Positions 18,619 to 27,454 are shown, counted from the first letter of the stretch. The stretch: 64,000 nucleotides of DNA from Tsukamurella sp. PLM1 (GCF_023168325.1 NZ_AP025688.1:1178001-1242000), one strand, 5' to 3'. Notes: generated by a model from the sequence alone, not told the origin. A program made the numbers and translations.

Positions 18619-19542
18619 ATGGCCATGGACCTCGACAACATGCTCACGATGATCAAGGACCGGCAGTGGGCCCTTGCCGACATCGATTGGGAGGCACCCG
18701 GTGCCGAGCTCATCGACCCGGATCTGCACGCCAAGCTCAAGCCCTTCTTATCCGATCTGATGTGGATCGAGAACGTGGGCGCCCGCGGCTTCGCAGCCAT
18801 GGCGCGCAAGGCCCCGACCCCGACCCTCAAGAGCATCTACGAGCACTTCCACGCGGAGGAGCAGAAGCACGCCAACGCCGAGCTCGCGCTCATGCGCCGT
18901 TGGGGCATGCTCGACGACGACGAGATCCCGTCCCCGAACGTCAACGTGCAGCTCGTGATCAACTGGCTCGACCAGTACTCCGACGGCATGTCGCTCTCCT
19001 TCCTCGGCACCGTCATCCCGATGCTCGAGGTCGCCCTCGACGGCGCCCTGATCAAGTTCATCACCGACGAGGTGAAGGACCCCATCGCCCAGGAGGTGTT
19101 CAAGCGGATCAACGCCGATGAGTCCCGCCACCTCGCGGTGGACTTCGAGGTCATGGACATGCTCGGCCACGCCGACCTGCGCAAGCGCTCCATCGACTTC
19201 GTCGGCGGCTGGATCAAGCCCTCGCTGCTCATCGGCTTCCTCAGCTACGTGCCGCTGCTGAACAAGATGCGCGACAACATCGTCGAGATGGGCGTCGACG
19301 AGGAGCGGCTGTACGGGGCGATGAAGCGCTACCGCGCCGCCGGCGACCGCAGCGAGTACATCAAGCGGCTCCCGATGTTCCGCGTCGTCGCGTGGCACGG
19401 TAGCCGCGTCATCGATCGTGGCAACAGGCTCTACCACGTACCCGCGGACACGCTGGTGAAGGCGACCTCCCTCATCCCGTTCCCCCTGGTGCACCGCACG
19501 CCCACCTGGTCGCAGGAACTGACCTACGAGCCCACCGCCTGA
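18619..19542 (+). CDS. Ferritin-like diiron protein (PF10118-type), candidate oxygenase
   Basis: A 307-residue, helix-rich protein of the family usually labelled 'predicted metal-dependent hydrolase'. The sequence carries two copies of the E-X28-37-D/E-ExxH pattern of ferritin-like diiron oxygenases: Glu51 with Glu81 and His84, and Glu137 with Glu168 and His171 (ADESRH). Such a duplicated motif is reported for AurF-type N-oxygenases. This makes an O2-activating diiron site more likely than a hydrolase, which is inference from motif spacing. It sits between an SDR and an FMO and opposite a KshB-like reductase that could supply electrons. RBS GAAAGGA precedes ATG 18619. No frameshift or truncation is seen. 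Confidence 0.72.
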   Translation: MAMDLDNMLTMIKDRQWALADIDWEAPGAELIDPDLHAKLKPFLSDLMWIENVGARGFAAMARKAPTPTLKSIYEHFHAEEQKHANAELALMRRWGMLDDDEIPSPNVNVQLVINWLDQYSDGMSLSFLGTVIPMLEVALDGALIKFITDEVKDPIAQEVFKRINADESRHLAVDFEVMDMLGHADLRKRSIDFVGGWIKPSLLIGFLSYVPLLNKMRDNIVEMGVDEERLYGAMKRYRAAGDRSEYIKRLPMFRVVAWHGSRVIDRGNRLYHVPADTLVKATSLIPFPLVHRTPTWSQELTYEPTA

Positions 19543-19558
19543 CGAGGACATCACAGCC

Positions 19559-21042
19559 ATGACCCACTCCGTAGCCGTCATCGGGGCCGGCTTCGCCGGT
19601 ATCGGCGCCGCCATTCGCCTCCAGGACAAGGGGATCGACGACTTCGTCGTCTTCGAGCGCGACACCCGGGTGGGTGGCACCTGGCGCGACAACACCTACC
19701 CCGGTGCCGCCTGCGACATCCCGTCGCGCCTGTACTCCTACAGCTTCGCCCCGAACCCCGATTGGTCCCACACCTATTCGGGCAGTGCCGAGATCCTCTC
19801 CTACATCGACGGCATGGTCGAATCGTCGGGGATCGCGCCGCACATCCGCTTCGAGCACACCGTGACCGGCGTGGTCTACGACGCCGACGCGGGGGAGTGG
19901 ACGATCTCCTTCGAAGGCCGCGATCCCGAGCGGGCGCGCGCCGTAATCATTGCCTCGGGGCCTCTCGCGAACTGCTCGTTCCCCGCGATCCGTGGCATTG
20001 AGGACTACGAGGGCCATAAGATCCACAGCGCCCGGTGGGACCACGATTACGACTTCACCGGAAAGAAGGTGGCTGTCGTCGGCACCGGTGCCAGCGGCGT
20101 CCAGATCGTGCCCGAGCTGGTCAAGCAGGCAGCTTCCGTCAAGGTCTTCCAGCGCACGCCCGGCTGGGTACTGCCCCGGATCAACACCGAGACGGGCGAG
20201 TTCACCAAGTCGATCTACCGGAGGATCCCCGGTGCGCAGCAGCTGGCGCGCGCCCTCTGGTTCTGGGGCCACGAATCGGTGGCACTCGGCGTCGTCTGGA
20301 ACACTCCGCTCACGCGAGTCGTCGAGGCCGTCAGCAAGCTGCACCTGCGCCTTCAGGTCCGGGATCCGTGGCTGCGCCGCCAACTCACCCCCGACTTCGC
20401 GGCCGGCTGCAAGCGGCTGCTGATGACCAGCGACTACTACCCGGCACTGCAGCGCGAGAACTGCAAGCTCGTCACGTGGCCCATTGCGCGCATCGCACCG
20501 CAGGGGATCCGCACCGTCGAGGAGTGGAGCACCGGTTCGACTGCATCGTCTTCGCCACCGGCTTCGACGTGTCCAAGACCGGCTCGCCGGTCCCCGTCAC
20601 AGGGCTCGACGGCCGGGTCCTCGCCGACGAGTGGAGCGGTGGCGCGTACGCCTACCGCAGCGTGGCCGTTTCCGGCTACCCCAACCTGTACGTCACCTTC
20701 GGCCCCAACTCCGGGCCGGGCCACAGTTCCGCGCTCGTGTACATGGAGGCGCAGATCGACTACATCACCGACGCGATTGCCCAGCTGCTGCGCAACGGCT
20801 GGAAGGCACTCGACGTGCGCGCCGACGTCCAGGAGGAGTACAACCGCGACATCCAGCGGAGGCTCACCGCGACCACGTGGAACTCGGGCTGCAGCAGTTG
20901 GTACCTCACCGACGACGGTTTCAACGCCACCATGTACCCCGGCTTCGCCTCGCAGTACGTGAGTCAATTGCGTACCGTCGACCTGCGGGACTACCGCATC
21001 CTGGTGCACGAGGAGGCCGGCGCGGCGGTGGCGGCCGGATAG
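19559..21042 (+). CDS. Flavin monooxygenase / Baeyer-Villiger type (frameshifted)
   Basis: Corrected length is 494 residues, close to mycobacterial MymA. The FAD motif GAGFAGIG is at the N-terminus. The second Rossmann motif is GTGASG, preceded by the FMO/BVMO fingerprint in a Tyr-first form (YEGHKIHSARWD). The C-terminal half (DCIVFATGFDVSKTG, YVTFGPNSGPGHSS) reads in the next frame. One lost base near 20521-20525 (GTCGA-GGAGTGG) restores RTVDGVEHRFDCIVF. It would convert a ketone to an ester using NADPH and O2, upstream of the esterase step. It starts 16 bases after the diiron gene and is followed after 9 bases by merR. Confidence 0.85.
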
Positions 21043-21051
21043 CATGCGGGC

Positions 21052-21951
21052 ATGACCGAGTACCGGATCGACGACCTGGCACGGGTGTCGGGCACGACGA
21101 CCCGTAACATCCGGGGCTACCAGGAGCGCGGGCTGCTGCCCAAGCCGCTGCGCCGGGGGCGGGTCGCGATCTACACCGAGAAGCACCTGCGGAACCTGCT
21201 GGCGATCAACAAGCTGCTCAGCAAGGGATTCACGTTGGGACACATCGCCACCTTTCTCACCAACCCCGGAGCCCGGATCGGCGATGCGCTCGACCTCGAC
21301 GAGATCCTCGATGAGCCGTGGGCGTCGTCGCATCGCCCCGTGCTGGACCGAGAGGAGCTCGACGCACGGCTCGGTCCGCTCGACGATGCCGCGCTCGCGT
21401 CGCTCCTCGAGGCTGGCGTCCTCACGGAGACCGCGGAGCCAGGGCGGTACGAGGCCGCCGACCGGCGCATCATCGGGAACCTGTCGCGGCTCGTGGCCAA
21501 GGGCATGGATCTCGCGGTGATCGTGGACGTGCACCGGAGGTTCGTCGCCACGGTGAACGAGGCCGCCGAGATCCTCATGACCGCCGCGCGCCAGGAGGTC
21601 GACCGTCGGCGGGGCCCCGGCTGGGTGCCCTCGTCCGACGAGGACGTGGCATGGGCGGTGGACCTGCTCGGCGCGATGCGCCGCGCCGGCACCGAGAACG
21701 CGCACGCGGCACTCGACAGAGCGCTCGACGCCGCTCTCGACAGGGAGCTGCGGTCGCACATGGACGCCGCAGCCGATCGGCGCCCCACGTCCGCGGGGGC
21801 GATCCGAGCCGGTGAGCTCCAGCCGGCCGGATCAGGGTCTCGAGATGAAATCGTGCAGGGCGCGGGCCGCGGGCGCGAGCGTCGCCGTCGCCCGGGCGAG
21901 CGCCACGGCGCGGTGGTGCCGCCCGGCCAGCGGCACCGTCGCCATGCCTGA
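21052..21951 (+). CDS. MerR-family transcriptional regulator
   Basis: The N-terminal winged-helix domain begins YRIDDLARVSGTTTRNIRGYQERGLLP, a typical MerR recognition region, followed by an effector domain of about 170 residues. It is the last gene of the oxygenase operon and probably controls the palindromic promoter at 16714. The reading frame runs to 21951 and overlaps the convergent LysR gene by 120 bases, but the last 45 residues are Arg-rich and look like out-of-frame sequence. A single lost base in a G run near 21795-21800 would instead end the protein at 21815, just short of lysR. The true end is therefore uncertain. Confidence 0.78.
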   Translation: MTEYRIDDLARVSGTTTRNIRGYQERGLLPKPLRRGRVAIYTEKHLRNLLAINKLLSKGFTLGHIATFLTNPGARIGDALDLDEILDEPWASSHRPVLDREELDARLGPLDDAALASLLEAGVLTETAEPGRYEAADRRIIGNLSRLVAKGMDLAVIVDVHRRFVATVNEAAEILMTAARQEVDRRRGPGWVPSSDEDVAWAVDLLGAMRRAGTENAHAALDRALDAALDRELRSHMDAAADRRPTSAGAIRAGELQPAGSGSRDEIVQGAGRGRERRRRPGERHGAVVPPGQRHRRHA

Positions 21952-22706
21952 CGGTGCGCGGTCGTCGCGGGGAGGAGCGCGACGCCGAGCCCGCGGGCCA
22001 CGAGCTCTGCGATCGTGCCGAACTCGTTCACCTCGAAGGCGGTGTCGGCGGTGAATCCGGCCTCGGCGCACCACTGCTCGGTCATCCGGCGCAGGTGGTA
22101 GTCGGGCGGGTTCGCGATGAAGGTCTCGCCGGCGAGTTCGGCCAGCGACACCGACTCGCGGGTGGCGAGCGCATGGTCGGAGGGCAGCGCGGCCAGTATC
22201 TCCTGGGATCCGATCACGGTGTGGTGCAGGTGTTCCGGCGGCGGGATCACGATGGCGAGGTCGAGGGCGCCGCGTTCGAGCCGCGCGGCCAGCTCGGCGC
22301 CGTGCGCCTGCGTGAGCGTCACCGTGATGCCGGGGTGCGCGTGCCGGAACGCCGAGAGCAGGTCGGGGATGCGGCCCGTGCTCATGGTCAGCGGGAAGCC
22401 GAACCGGACGGTGCCGTGCTCGCCGTCGTTCTCGCCGACCACCGCGTCGATCGCGAGCCCCAGCTCGCGCAGCGGCTCTCCGATGCGGCGGGCCAGGTCG
22501 ATCGCGGCCGGGGTGAGGCGCACCGTCCGGCCCGTGCGGATGAGGAGGGGGATCCGCAGGTCGGTCTCGAGGGCGTGGATGCGGCGGCTCATCGAGGACT
22601 GGGGAACTCCCAGCGCCTCGGCGGCGCGGGTCATGTGCCCGTCGTGCGCGGCGAGCTCGGCGAGTGCCTGGAGCTGCGGTGCGAGCAGCCCGAGCCAATG
22701 TTCCAT
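21832..22706 (-). CDS. LysR-family transcriptional regulator (frameshifted)
   Basis: A LysR regulator of about 291 residues. The N-terminal HTH is clear (LAAHDGHMTRAAEALGVPQSSMSRRI), followed by a periplasmic-binding-type effector domain (GTVRFGFPLTMSTGRIPDLL). The last 35 residues (GMATVPLAGRHHRAVALAR to the stop) are one base out of phase, with one missing C near 21953. It is divergent from mqo across 88 bases and is its likely regulator. That gap contains a GAAG-N5-CTTC repeat, a plausible LysR half-site pair. Confidence 0.84.
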
Positions 22707-22794
22707 TATCGGATCATATCGAAGCAATACTTCATTGGACGGATGAGTAGGGCGGCGTCGATGCTGGATGTCGAACCCACCCGAGGAGGATCCG

Positions 22795-24189
22795 ATGGTC
22801 ACCCACTCCACCCGCGGCTTCGACGCCGATGTCGTGCTGATCGGCGGCGGCATCATGTCCGCCACGCTGGGCGTGATGCTCGCCGAGCGCCGGCCGGACT
22901 GGCGCATCCTGATGCTCGAGCGCACCGACGGGCTCGCCGCCGAGAGCAGCGGCCCCTGGAACAACGCGGGCACCGGTCACACCGGCTTCTGCGAGCTCAA
23001 CTACATGCCGGACCCCGCCGATGCGACGAAGCCGCAGTCGATGCTCGCGCAGTTCGACCGGACCCGCGCCTGGTGGGGAGGGCTGGTGGCGGCGGGCCGC
23101 CTCGACGGCGACTTCCTGCACAGCACGCCGCACCTCGACGTGGTGTTCGGCGACCGCGACATGACCTACCTGCGGCGCCGCTTCGAGACTCTGTCCGCGC
23201 TCCGGGGGTTCGAGGACATGGAGTACACCGAGAACCCGGAGACGATTCGCGAGTGGGCGCCGCTGGTCATGGACGGCCGCGGGCCCGAGTCCATGTGGGG
23301 CCGCATGGCGGCAACCCGGCACCCGGGCGGCACCGACGTCGACTTCGGCGCGCTCACCCGCGGCCTGACGGACCTGCTGGTTGCCGACGGCGGCGAGGTG
23401 CGGTTCGAGCACGAGGTCACGCGCCTGCGGCGCACCTTCGCGGGCTGGACGGTCCGCGGCCGCAATCGGCAGGGCCGCTTCGAGATCCGCGCACGGCGCG
23501 TTTTCGTCGGTGCGGGCGGGATGGCGCTGCGGCTGCTGCAGAGCGCCGGGATCCCGGAGGTCCGCGGGTACGCCGTGCTCCCGGTCGGCGCGGCGTTCCT
23601 GCGCTGCTCCGATCCCGAGGTGGCGCGCAGCCTCGATGGAAAGGTGTACGGGCAGGCCGCGATCGGGGCGCCGCCCATGTCGGTGCCGCATCTGGACCGC
23701 CGCTACGTCGACGGTGCCGACCACCTCATGTTCGGCCCGTACGCCACGTTCAGCACCAAGCTGCTCAAGCGCGGCAGCCTGCTGGACTTCTTCACCACCC
23801 TGCGGCCGCGCAACCTGCCCGTGATCGCGGCGGCGATGGCGCAGAACCTGTCGCTCGTGAAGTACCTGATCGCCGAGCTCGCCGCCGGGAAACGGAAGAA
23901 GTTCGCGCAGCTGCAGCGCTTCTACCCCGACGCCGATCCGGGGCAGTGGCAGCTGATCGCGGCCGGTCAGCGCGCCCAGCTCGTGACCCCCGACCCGCGG
24001 CGGATCGGCGTGCTCCAACAGGGCACCGAACTGGTCACCGGCGCCGATGGGACGATCGCCGGCCTCCTCGGCGCCTCGCCCGGTGCGTCGACCGCGGTCC
24101 CGATCATGCAGGACCTCCTGCGGCGCTGGGGACTCGACGAACCGATGCAGGCGCAAGCAAACTCGGAGAAGCTGCCCGTCGCGCGCTGA
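22795..24189 (+). CDS. mqo: Malate:quinone oxidoreductase
   Basis: This is the FAD-dependent peripheral membrane enzyme that oxidises malate to oxaloacetate and passes electrons to the quinone pool. The FAD-binding motif is LIGGGIMSATLG at the N-terminus, followed by NNAGTGHTGFCELNY, characteristic of the Mqo family. Length is 464 residues, slightly short of the usual 490-500. ATG 22795 has GAGGAGG upstream and the earlier in-frame ATG at 22768 does not. The short-C-terminus reading could reflect family variation. It is the partner of the divergent LysR gene and is followed by a hairpin terminator. Confidence 0.85.
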   Translation: MVTHSTRGFDADVVLIGGGIMSATLGVMLAERRPDWRILMLERTDGLAAESSGPWNNAGTGHTGFCELNYMPDPADATKPQSMLAQFDRTRAWWGGLVAAGRLDGDFLHSTPHLDVVFGDRDMTYLRRRFETLSALRGFEDMEYTENPETIREWAPLVMDGRGPESMWGRMAATRHPGGTDVDFGALTRGLTDLLVADGGEVRFEHEVTRLRRTFAGWTVRGRNRQGRFEIRARRVFVGAGGMALRLLQSAGIPEVRGYAVLPVGAAFLRCSDPEVARSLDGKVYGQAAIGAPPMSVPHLDRRYVDGADHLMFGPYATFSTKLLKRGSLLDFFTTLRPRNLPVIAAAMAQNLSLVKYLIAELAAGKRKKFAQLQRFYPDADPGQWQLIAAGQRAQLVTPDPRRIGVLQQGTELVTGADGTIAGLLGASPGASTAVPIMQDLLRRWGLDEPMQAQANSEKLPVAR

Positions 24190-24206
24190 CGTGTGCTTTC
24201 CTCCAC

Positions 24207-24223
24207 TCGGGCGATACGCCCGA
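24207..24223 (+). terminator. Terminator hairpin after mqo
   Basis: TCGGGCG and CGCCCGA form a perfect 7-bp stem with an ATA loop, 17 bases after the mqo stop. Confidence 0.6.
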
Positions 24224-24252
24224 ATCCGGTTAGGTGCCTAAGGAGGCCCGCT

Positions 24253-24702
24253 ATGAATCGCTCCCTCGTCATCAGCTCGGCGGTCGTTTTCGCCGCGATC
24301 GGACTCACCGCGTGCGGTGGGGGATCGGACAGCGGATCCGACACCGCGTCGGGGAGCACCGACGCGAAGACCGTCGTGAAGGTCGACGGCAAAGACCTCA
24401 CCGGCGTCGATCTCAGCAATGTGGGGTGCGTGAAGCAGGGCGACCGCTTCGCGATCGGCGCCGGCGGTGCGTCCGGCGGCGTCGGAGCCACCCTCAAGGC
24501 CGGCGACCCGCCCACCGTGGAGGCCGTGGGCCTCACCGTCGACGGCAGCGCCCTCGCCGTCGGGCCCGGCGTCGGGGAGGCCACCGTCAAGGTCGACGGT
24601 GACCGTTACACGATCACCGGCACGGCGCAGGGGGCGAACATCAGCAACCCGATGGCGGGGATCGTCAAGAAGCCGTTCGAGATCGTCGTCACCTGCAAGT
24701 AG
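24253..24702 (+). CDS. LpqH-type 19-kDa lipoprotein, copy 1
   Basis: A 149-residue lipoprotein of the mycobacterial 19-kDa antigen (LpqH) family. The signal peptide ends in lipobox LTAC, followed by a Gly/Ser-rich acidic linker. The compact domain (VVKVDGKDLTGVDLSNVGCVKQG, then YTITGTAQGAN, then KPFEIVVTC) holds two conserved Cys that probably form a disulfide. These are cell-envelope proteins; LpqH of M. tuberculosis is a TLR2 ligand. ATG 24253 follows AGGAGG. A paralogue lies directly downstream with a near-identical leader, indicating tandem duplication. Confidence 0.85.
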   Translation: MNRSLVISSAVVFAAIGLTACGGGSDSGSDTASGSTDAKTVVKVDGKDLTGVDLSNVGCVKQGDRFAIGAGGASGGVGATLKAGDPPTVEAVGLTVDGSALAVGPGVGEATVKVDGDRYTITGTAQGANISNPMAGIVKKPFEIVVTCK

Positions 24703-24745
24703 CGGCGTGTCTCGCTCATTCGGTTCGGTGCCTAGGAGGCTCGTG

Positions 24746-25177
24746 ATGAAACGCTCACTCGTCGTGTTGTCGGTGCTCGCGGTCGGGTCGCTCGGCCTCG
24801 CCGCGTGCGGGAACGACTCGGACTCGGTGCGGTCGGGCGCCGACGCCGTCGTGAAGGTGGACGGCAAGGACGTGGCAGGCCTCGACCTGTCCACGATCAC
24901 CTGCGTCCGGCAGGGGGAGAACTTCGTGATCGGCACGGGTGGCGCGAACGGCGCCGTCGCGGTCACGATGACGACCCACAACCCGCCGGTCCTCCAGAAC
25001 GTGGGCATCACCGCCGAGGGCACAACGCTCGCGGTCGGCGGCGGGGTCGGCGAGGCGACCGTGCGCGTGGCGGGGACCCGCTACACGATCACGGGAACGG
25101 CGCAGGGAGCCAGCATGTCGAATCCCGGGGCCGGGGTCGTCCGGAAGCCGTTCGAGATCGCCGTCACCTGCCGGTAG
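24746..25177 (+). CDS. LpqH-type 19-kDa lipoprotein, copy 2
   Basis: A 143-residue paralogue of the preceding gene with lipobox LAAC and the same domain (VVKVDGKDVAGLDLSTITCVRQG, RYTITGTAQGAS, KPFEIAVTC). The linker after the lipidated Cys is shorter than in copy 1. The leader GGTGCCTAGGAGG closely matches GGTGCCTAAGGAGG of copy 1, so the duplicated unit includes the ribosome site. ATG 24746 is chosen; GTG 24743 in the same frame is possible. Confidence 0.84.
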   Translation: MKRSLVVLSVLAVGSLGLAACGNDSDSVRSGADAVVKVDGKDVAGLDLSTITCVRQGENFVIGTGGANGAVAVTMTTHNPPVLQNVGITAEGTTLAVGGGVGEATVRVAGTRYTITGTAQGASMSNPGAGVVRKPFEIAVTCR

Positions 25178-25199
25178 GCGCGCAGTGGCCGGTGTGGCC

Positions 25200-25238
25200 G
25201 AACTGTTCGTTCTGCTATTGCGATCGCGTTCGAACGCG
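25200..25238 (+). promoter_or_regulatory. Palindrome and SOS-like half-sites upstream of the DUF222 gene
   Basis: CGCGTTCGAACGCG (25225-25238) is a perfect 14-base palindrome ending 14 bases before the DUF222 ATG. Upstream, GAAC-N5-GTTC (25200-25212) resembles the mycobacterial LexA box GAAC-N4-GTTC but with one extra spacer base. Some 13E12-family genes of M. tuberculosis are LexA-regulated, so SOS control is a reasonable but unproven idea. Confidence 0.4.
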
Positions 25239-25252
25239 CGTAGCATTGTGTT

Positions 25253-27454
25253 ATGAACCAATCGAACGCGTGGACGATTCTGCCGGAGGTGTTGCTGCCC
25301 CCGAGGTTCGTCGACGGAGCGTTCGGGTCGGCGCAGCTCGGCGGGATACTCGATGCACAGCGAGCGGCGGAGAACGTGGCGTTCTGCCGCACGATGGTCG
25401 CGGTGTACGCACTGTTCCGTGACCGTTACGGCGAGCGCGAATCGGCGTTCCTGTCCTCGGAGATCGACAGCGGCACACTGTTCTACGCCCAACGGCGGGA
25501 ACTGTCGCTGGCGTACGAGTCGGTGAAGGCGGAACTGTCGGTCGCGTTACGGATCGGCCCGATGGCCACGGAGACCGTGATCGACCAAGCGGTGGGGTTC
25601 ATCGAGCGCATGCCACGGATCTTCGCGTTGATCGGCGCGAACGTGATCTCCCCACGGTCCGGGCAGGAGGCGCTGAGCCGTGGCCGGGTGCTCGCCACCG
25701 CGCAGGCCCTGGAGTACGACGAGGTGCTGGCCGAGTTCCTCGAGCGGGACGCACTGCAGGTGACGGCGCTGCCCGCCCTCCGTGAGGCGGCCGATCGGAT
25801 CGTTCATGAGATCGATCCGGCGGCGGCGGAGCGGCGTCGCAAGCAGGCCGAGGAGGATCGACGGTTCACCATCCGCCCCGCGGATGATGGAATGGCGGCC
25901 GCGTTCGCGCTGCTCACCGCCCACGAGGGACGGGAAGTCTCCGTGCTGGTCGACGAGGTGGCCCAGTCCGTGTGCGAGGCGGACCCACGGACGGTGGCGC
26001 AGCGCCAGGCGGACGCGTGGGTGATGCGGCTGCGGGGCTTCGTCACGTTGGGCTGCCGGTGCGAGAACGCGCAGTGCCCGCTGCGGGTACCCAGGCACTT
26101 CGCGGACGGCGGCGAGGAGGCCGACGGCGCGCGGGTGATCGTCAAGTACCGCACCCTGATCCAGGTGGTGATCAACGAGCGGACGTTGTCCGATCCCGAT
26201 AATGCCGAGGCGGCGTACCTGGTCGGGCACGGGCCGATCACCGCGCAGCATGCGCGTGACCTCGCAGCGCGCGAGGACGCCGTGATCCGCCCGTTCGGGC
26301 ACGAATTCGAGCAGGAAACGTACCCGGACGTCCCCGCGAACGCCACGCCCGCAGAAGCCGCGCCCGCGGATGCTGCGGACGTGCCGTCCGCCGAGATCGT
26401 CGATGCGCAGGGGGATCCCGAGGCTTCGTCTTCCGACGGTGCTGGGGCTGGCGGTGCTGACTCGGGCGCTGCGGATGCCGAACCGGAAGCGATGGCGCCG
26501 TTCGGGCTCGGGTCCGGTGCGTCGTGGGCGTTCGTCGACGTGGTGCGGACGCCGTGGACCGTGCGGCTCGCGGCACGGTGCCGGCGTGCTGCGGCGGCCG
26601 GCGATCCTGCGCCGAAGCCCGCGTCGGCTGAGCCTGAGCGACTCGCTCCTGCGCCACCTGCACCCGCGCCACCTGGCCCTGCGTCACCCGCACCTGCACC
26701 CGCGCCGCCCACATCTGCGTCACCTGCACCTGCACCTGCGTCACCTGCACCTGCACCTGCACCTGCGCCGCCTGCATCGGCGCCGCGCGCATCGGCGCCG
26801 CCTGCACCTGCGCCACCCGCATCGGCGCCGCCCGCACCCGCGCCGGTGACGCCGAGGGCGTTGGTGATCGCGGCGGGAAGCAGCGGCTACCGCTTCTCTG
26901 CGGACCTGACCCGGTACTTCACGTTGTTGTTCCCGCGGTGCGTGTTTCCGCTGTGCACGAGGCCGGCGTCGCGGTGCCAATGGGACCACAAGCGCGAGTT
27001 CGATCACCATGAGCCCGCGCGCGGCGGGCTGAGCACGGCCGATAACGGGCAGCCGCTGTGCATCCCGCACCACGCACTCAAGACGGCGGGTCTCTGGACC
27101 GACGCCACTCTTCCGGACGGTCGGATCCTGTGGATCGGGCCGGCGGGGCAGCGGGTGATCGTCGACCCGTCGGCCACCGTCCTGGCCCTGTTCCCGGACC
27201 TGACGCGGATCCAGTGGACCACCCCGCGCCGGCCGGAGGCGGACGGAAAGAAGCCGAAGAAGCTCAGCGGTCCCACGAAGCTCCAACGCGAGCACGCTCG
27301 CAGGCAGCGGCTACGGCAGGCGCACCTCGACGCCGTGCAGGTGGAACGAGATGCACTCACGACGAGCGCCGTCGAGCATCGCTTGGCCGCCGTGCTCGCC
27401 GGCGGTGATCCCGGCCGGATCGGGCCACCGCCGGGCGCTCCTCCGCCCTACTGA
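25253..27454 (+). CDS. DUF222/13E12-family protein with HNH endonuclease domain
   Basis: A 733-residue member of the 13E12 repeat family. Residues about 20-360 are the helical DUF222 region. Residues about 360-440 are an Ala/Glu-rich linker. Residues about 463-530 are almost entirely Pro and Ala with short PAP repeats. Residues about 560-610 form an HNH nuclease with CVFPLCTRP, WDHKREFDHH and NGQPLCIPHH as metal and catalytic residues. These genes are multicopy and mobile-like in actinobacteria. The substrate is unknown. The low-complexity stretch (26641-26850) is built from repeated GCACCTGC-type units and is probably length-variable. The stop lies inside a 14-base tandem repeat. Confidence 0.85.
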   Translation: MNQSNAWTILPEVLLPPRFVDGAFGSAQLGGILDAQRAAENVAFCRTMVAVYALFRDRYGERESAFLSSEIDSGTLFYAQRRELSLAYESVKAELSVALRIGPMATETVIDQAVGFIERMPRIFALIGANVISPRSGQEALSRGRVLATAQALEYDEVLAEFLERDALQVTALPALREAADRIVHEIDPAAAERRRKQAEEDRRFTIRPADDGMAAAFALLTAHEGREVSVLVDEVAQSVCEADPRTVAQRQADAWVMRLRGFVTLGCRCENAQCPLRVPRHFADGGEEADGARVIVKYRTLIQVVINERTLSDPDNAEAAYLVGHGPITAQHARDLAAREDAVIRPFGHEFEQETYPDVPANATPAEAAPADAADVPSAEIVDAQGDPEASSSDGAGAGGADSGAADAEPEAMAPFGLGSGASWAFVDVVRTPWTVRLAARCRRAAAAGDPAPKPASAEPERLAPAPPAPAPPGPASPAPAPAPPTSASPAPAPASPAPAPAPAPPASAPRASAPPAPAPPASAPPAPAPVTPRALVIAAGSSGYRFSADLTRYFTLLFPRCVFPLCTRPASRCQWDHKREFDHHEPARGGLSTADNGQPLCIPHHALKTAGLWTDATLPDGRILWIGPAGQRVIVDPSATVLALFPDLTRIQWTTPRRPEADGKKPKKLSGPTKLQREHARRQRLRQAHLDAVQVERDALTTSAVEHRLAAVLAGGDPGRIGPPPGAPPPY

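Noticed and set aside
21171..21831. Minus-strand frame continuing beyond lysR
   Set aside because: It is antisense to the MerR gene, Ser/Arg-rich and without homology signals. The LysR C-terminus is found in another frame ending at 21832.
22707..22794. Riboswitch in the lysR-mqo gap
   Set aside because: The gap is only 88 bases and shows a short LysR-type repeat but no extended conserved structure.
25253..27454. DUF222-HNH gene as part of an active mobile element
   Set aside because: No transposase, integrase, inverted terminal repeats or target duplication were seen around it.
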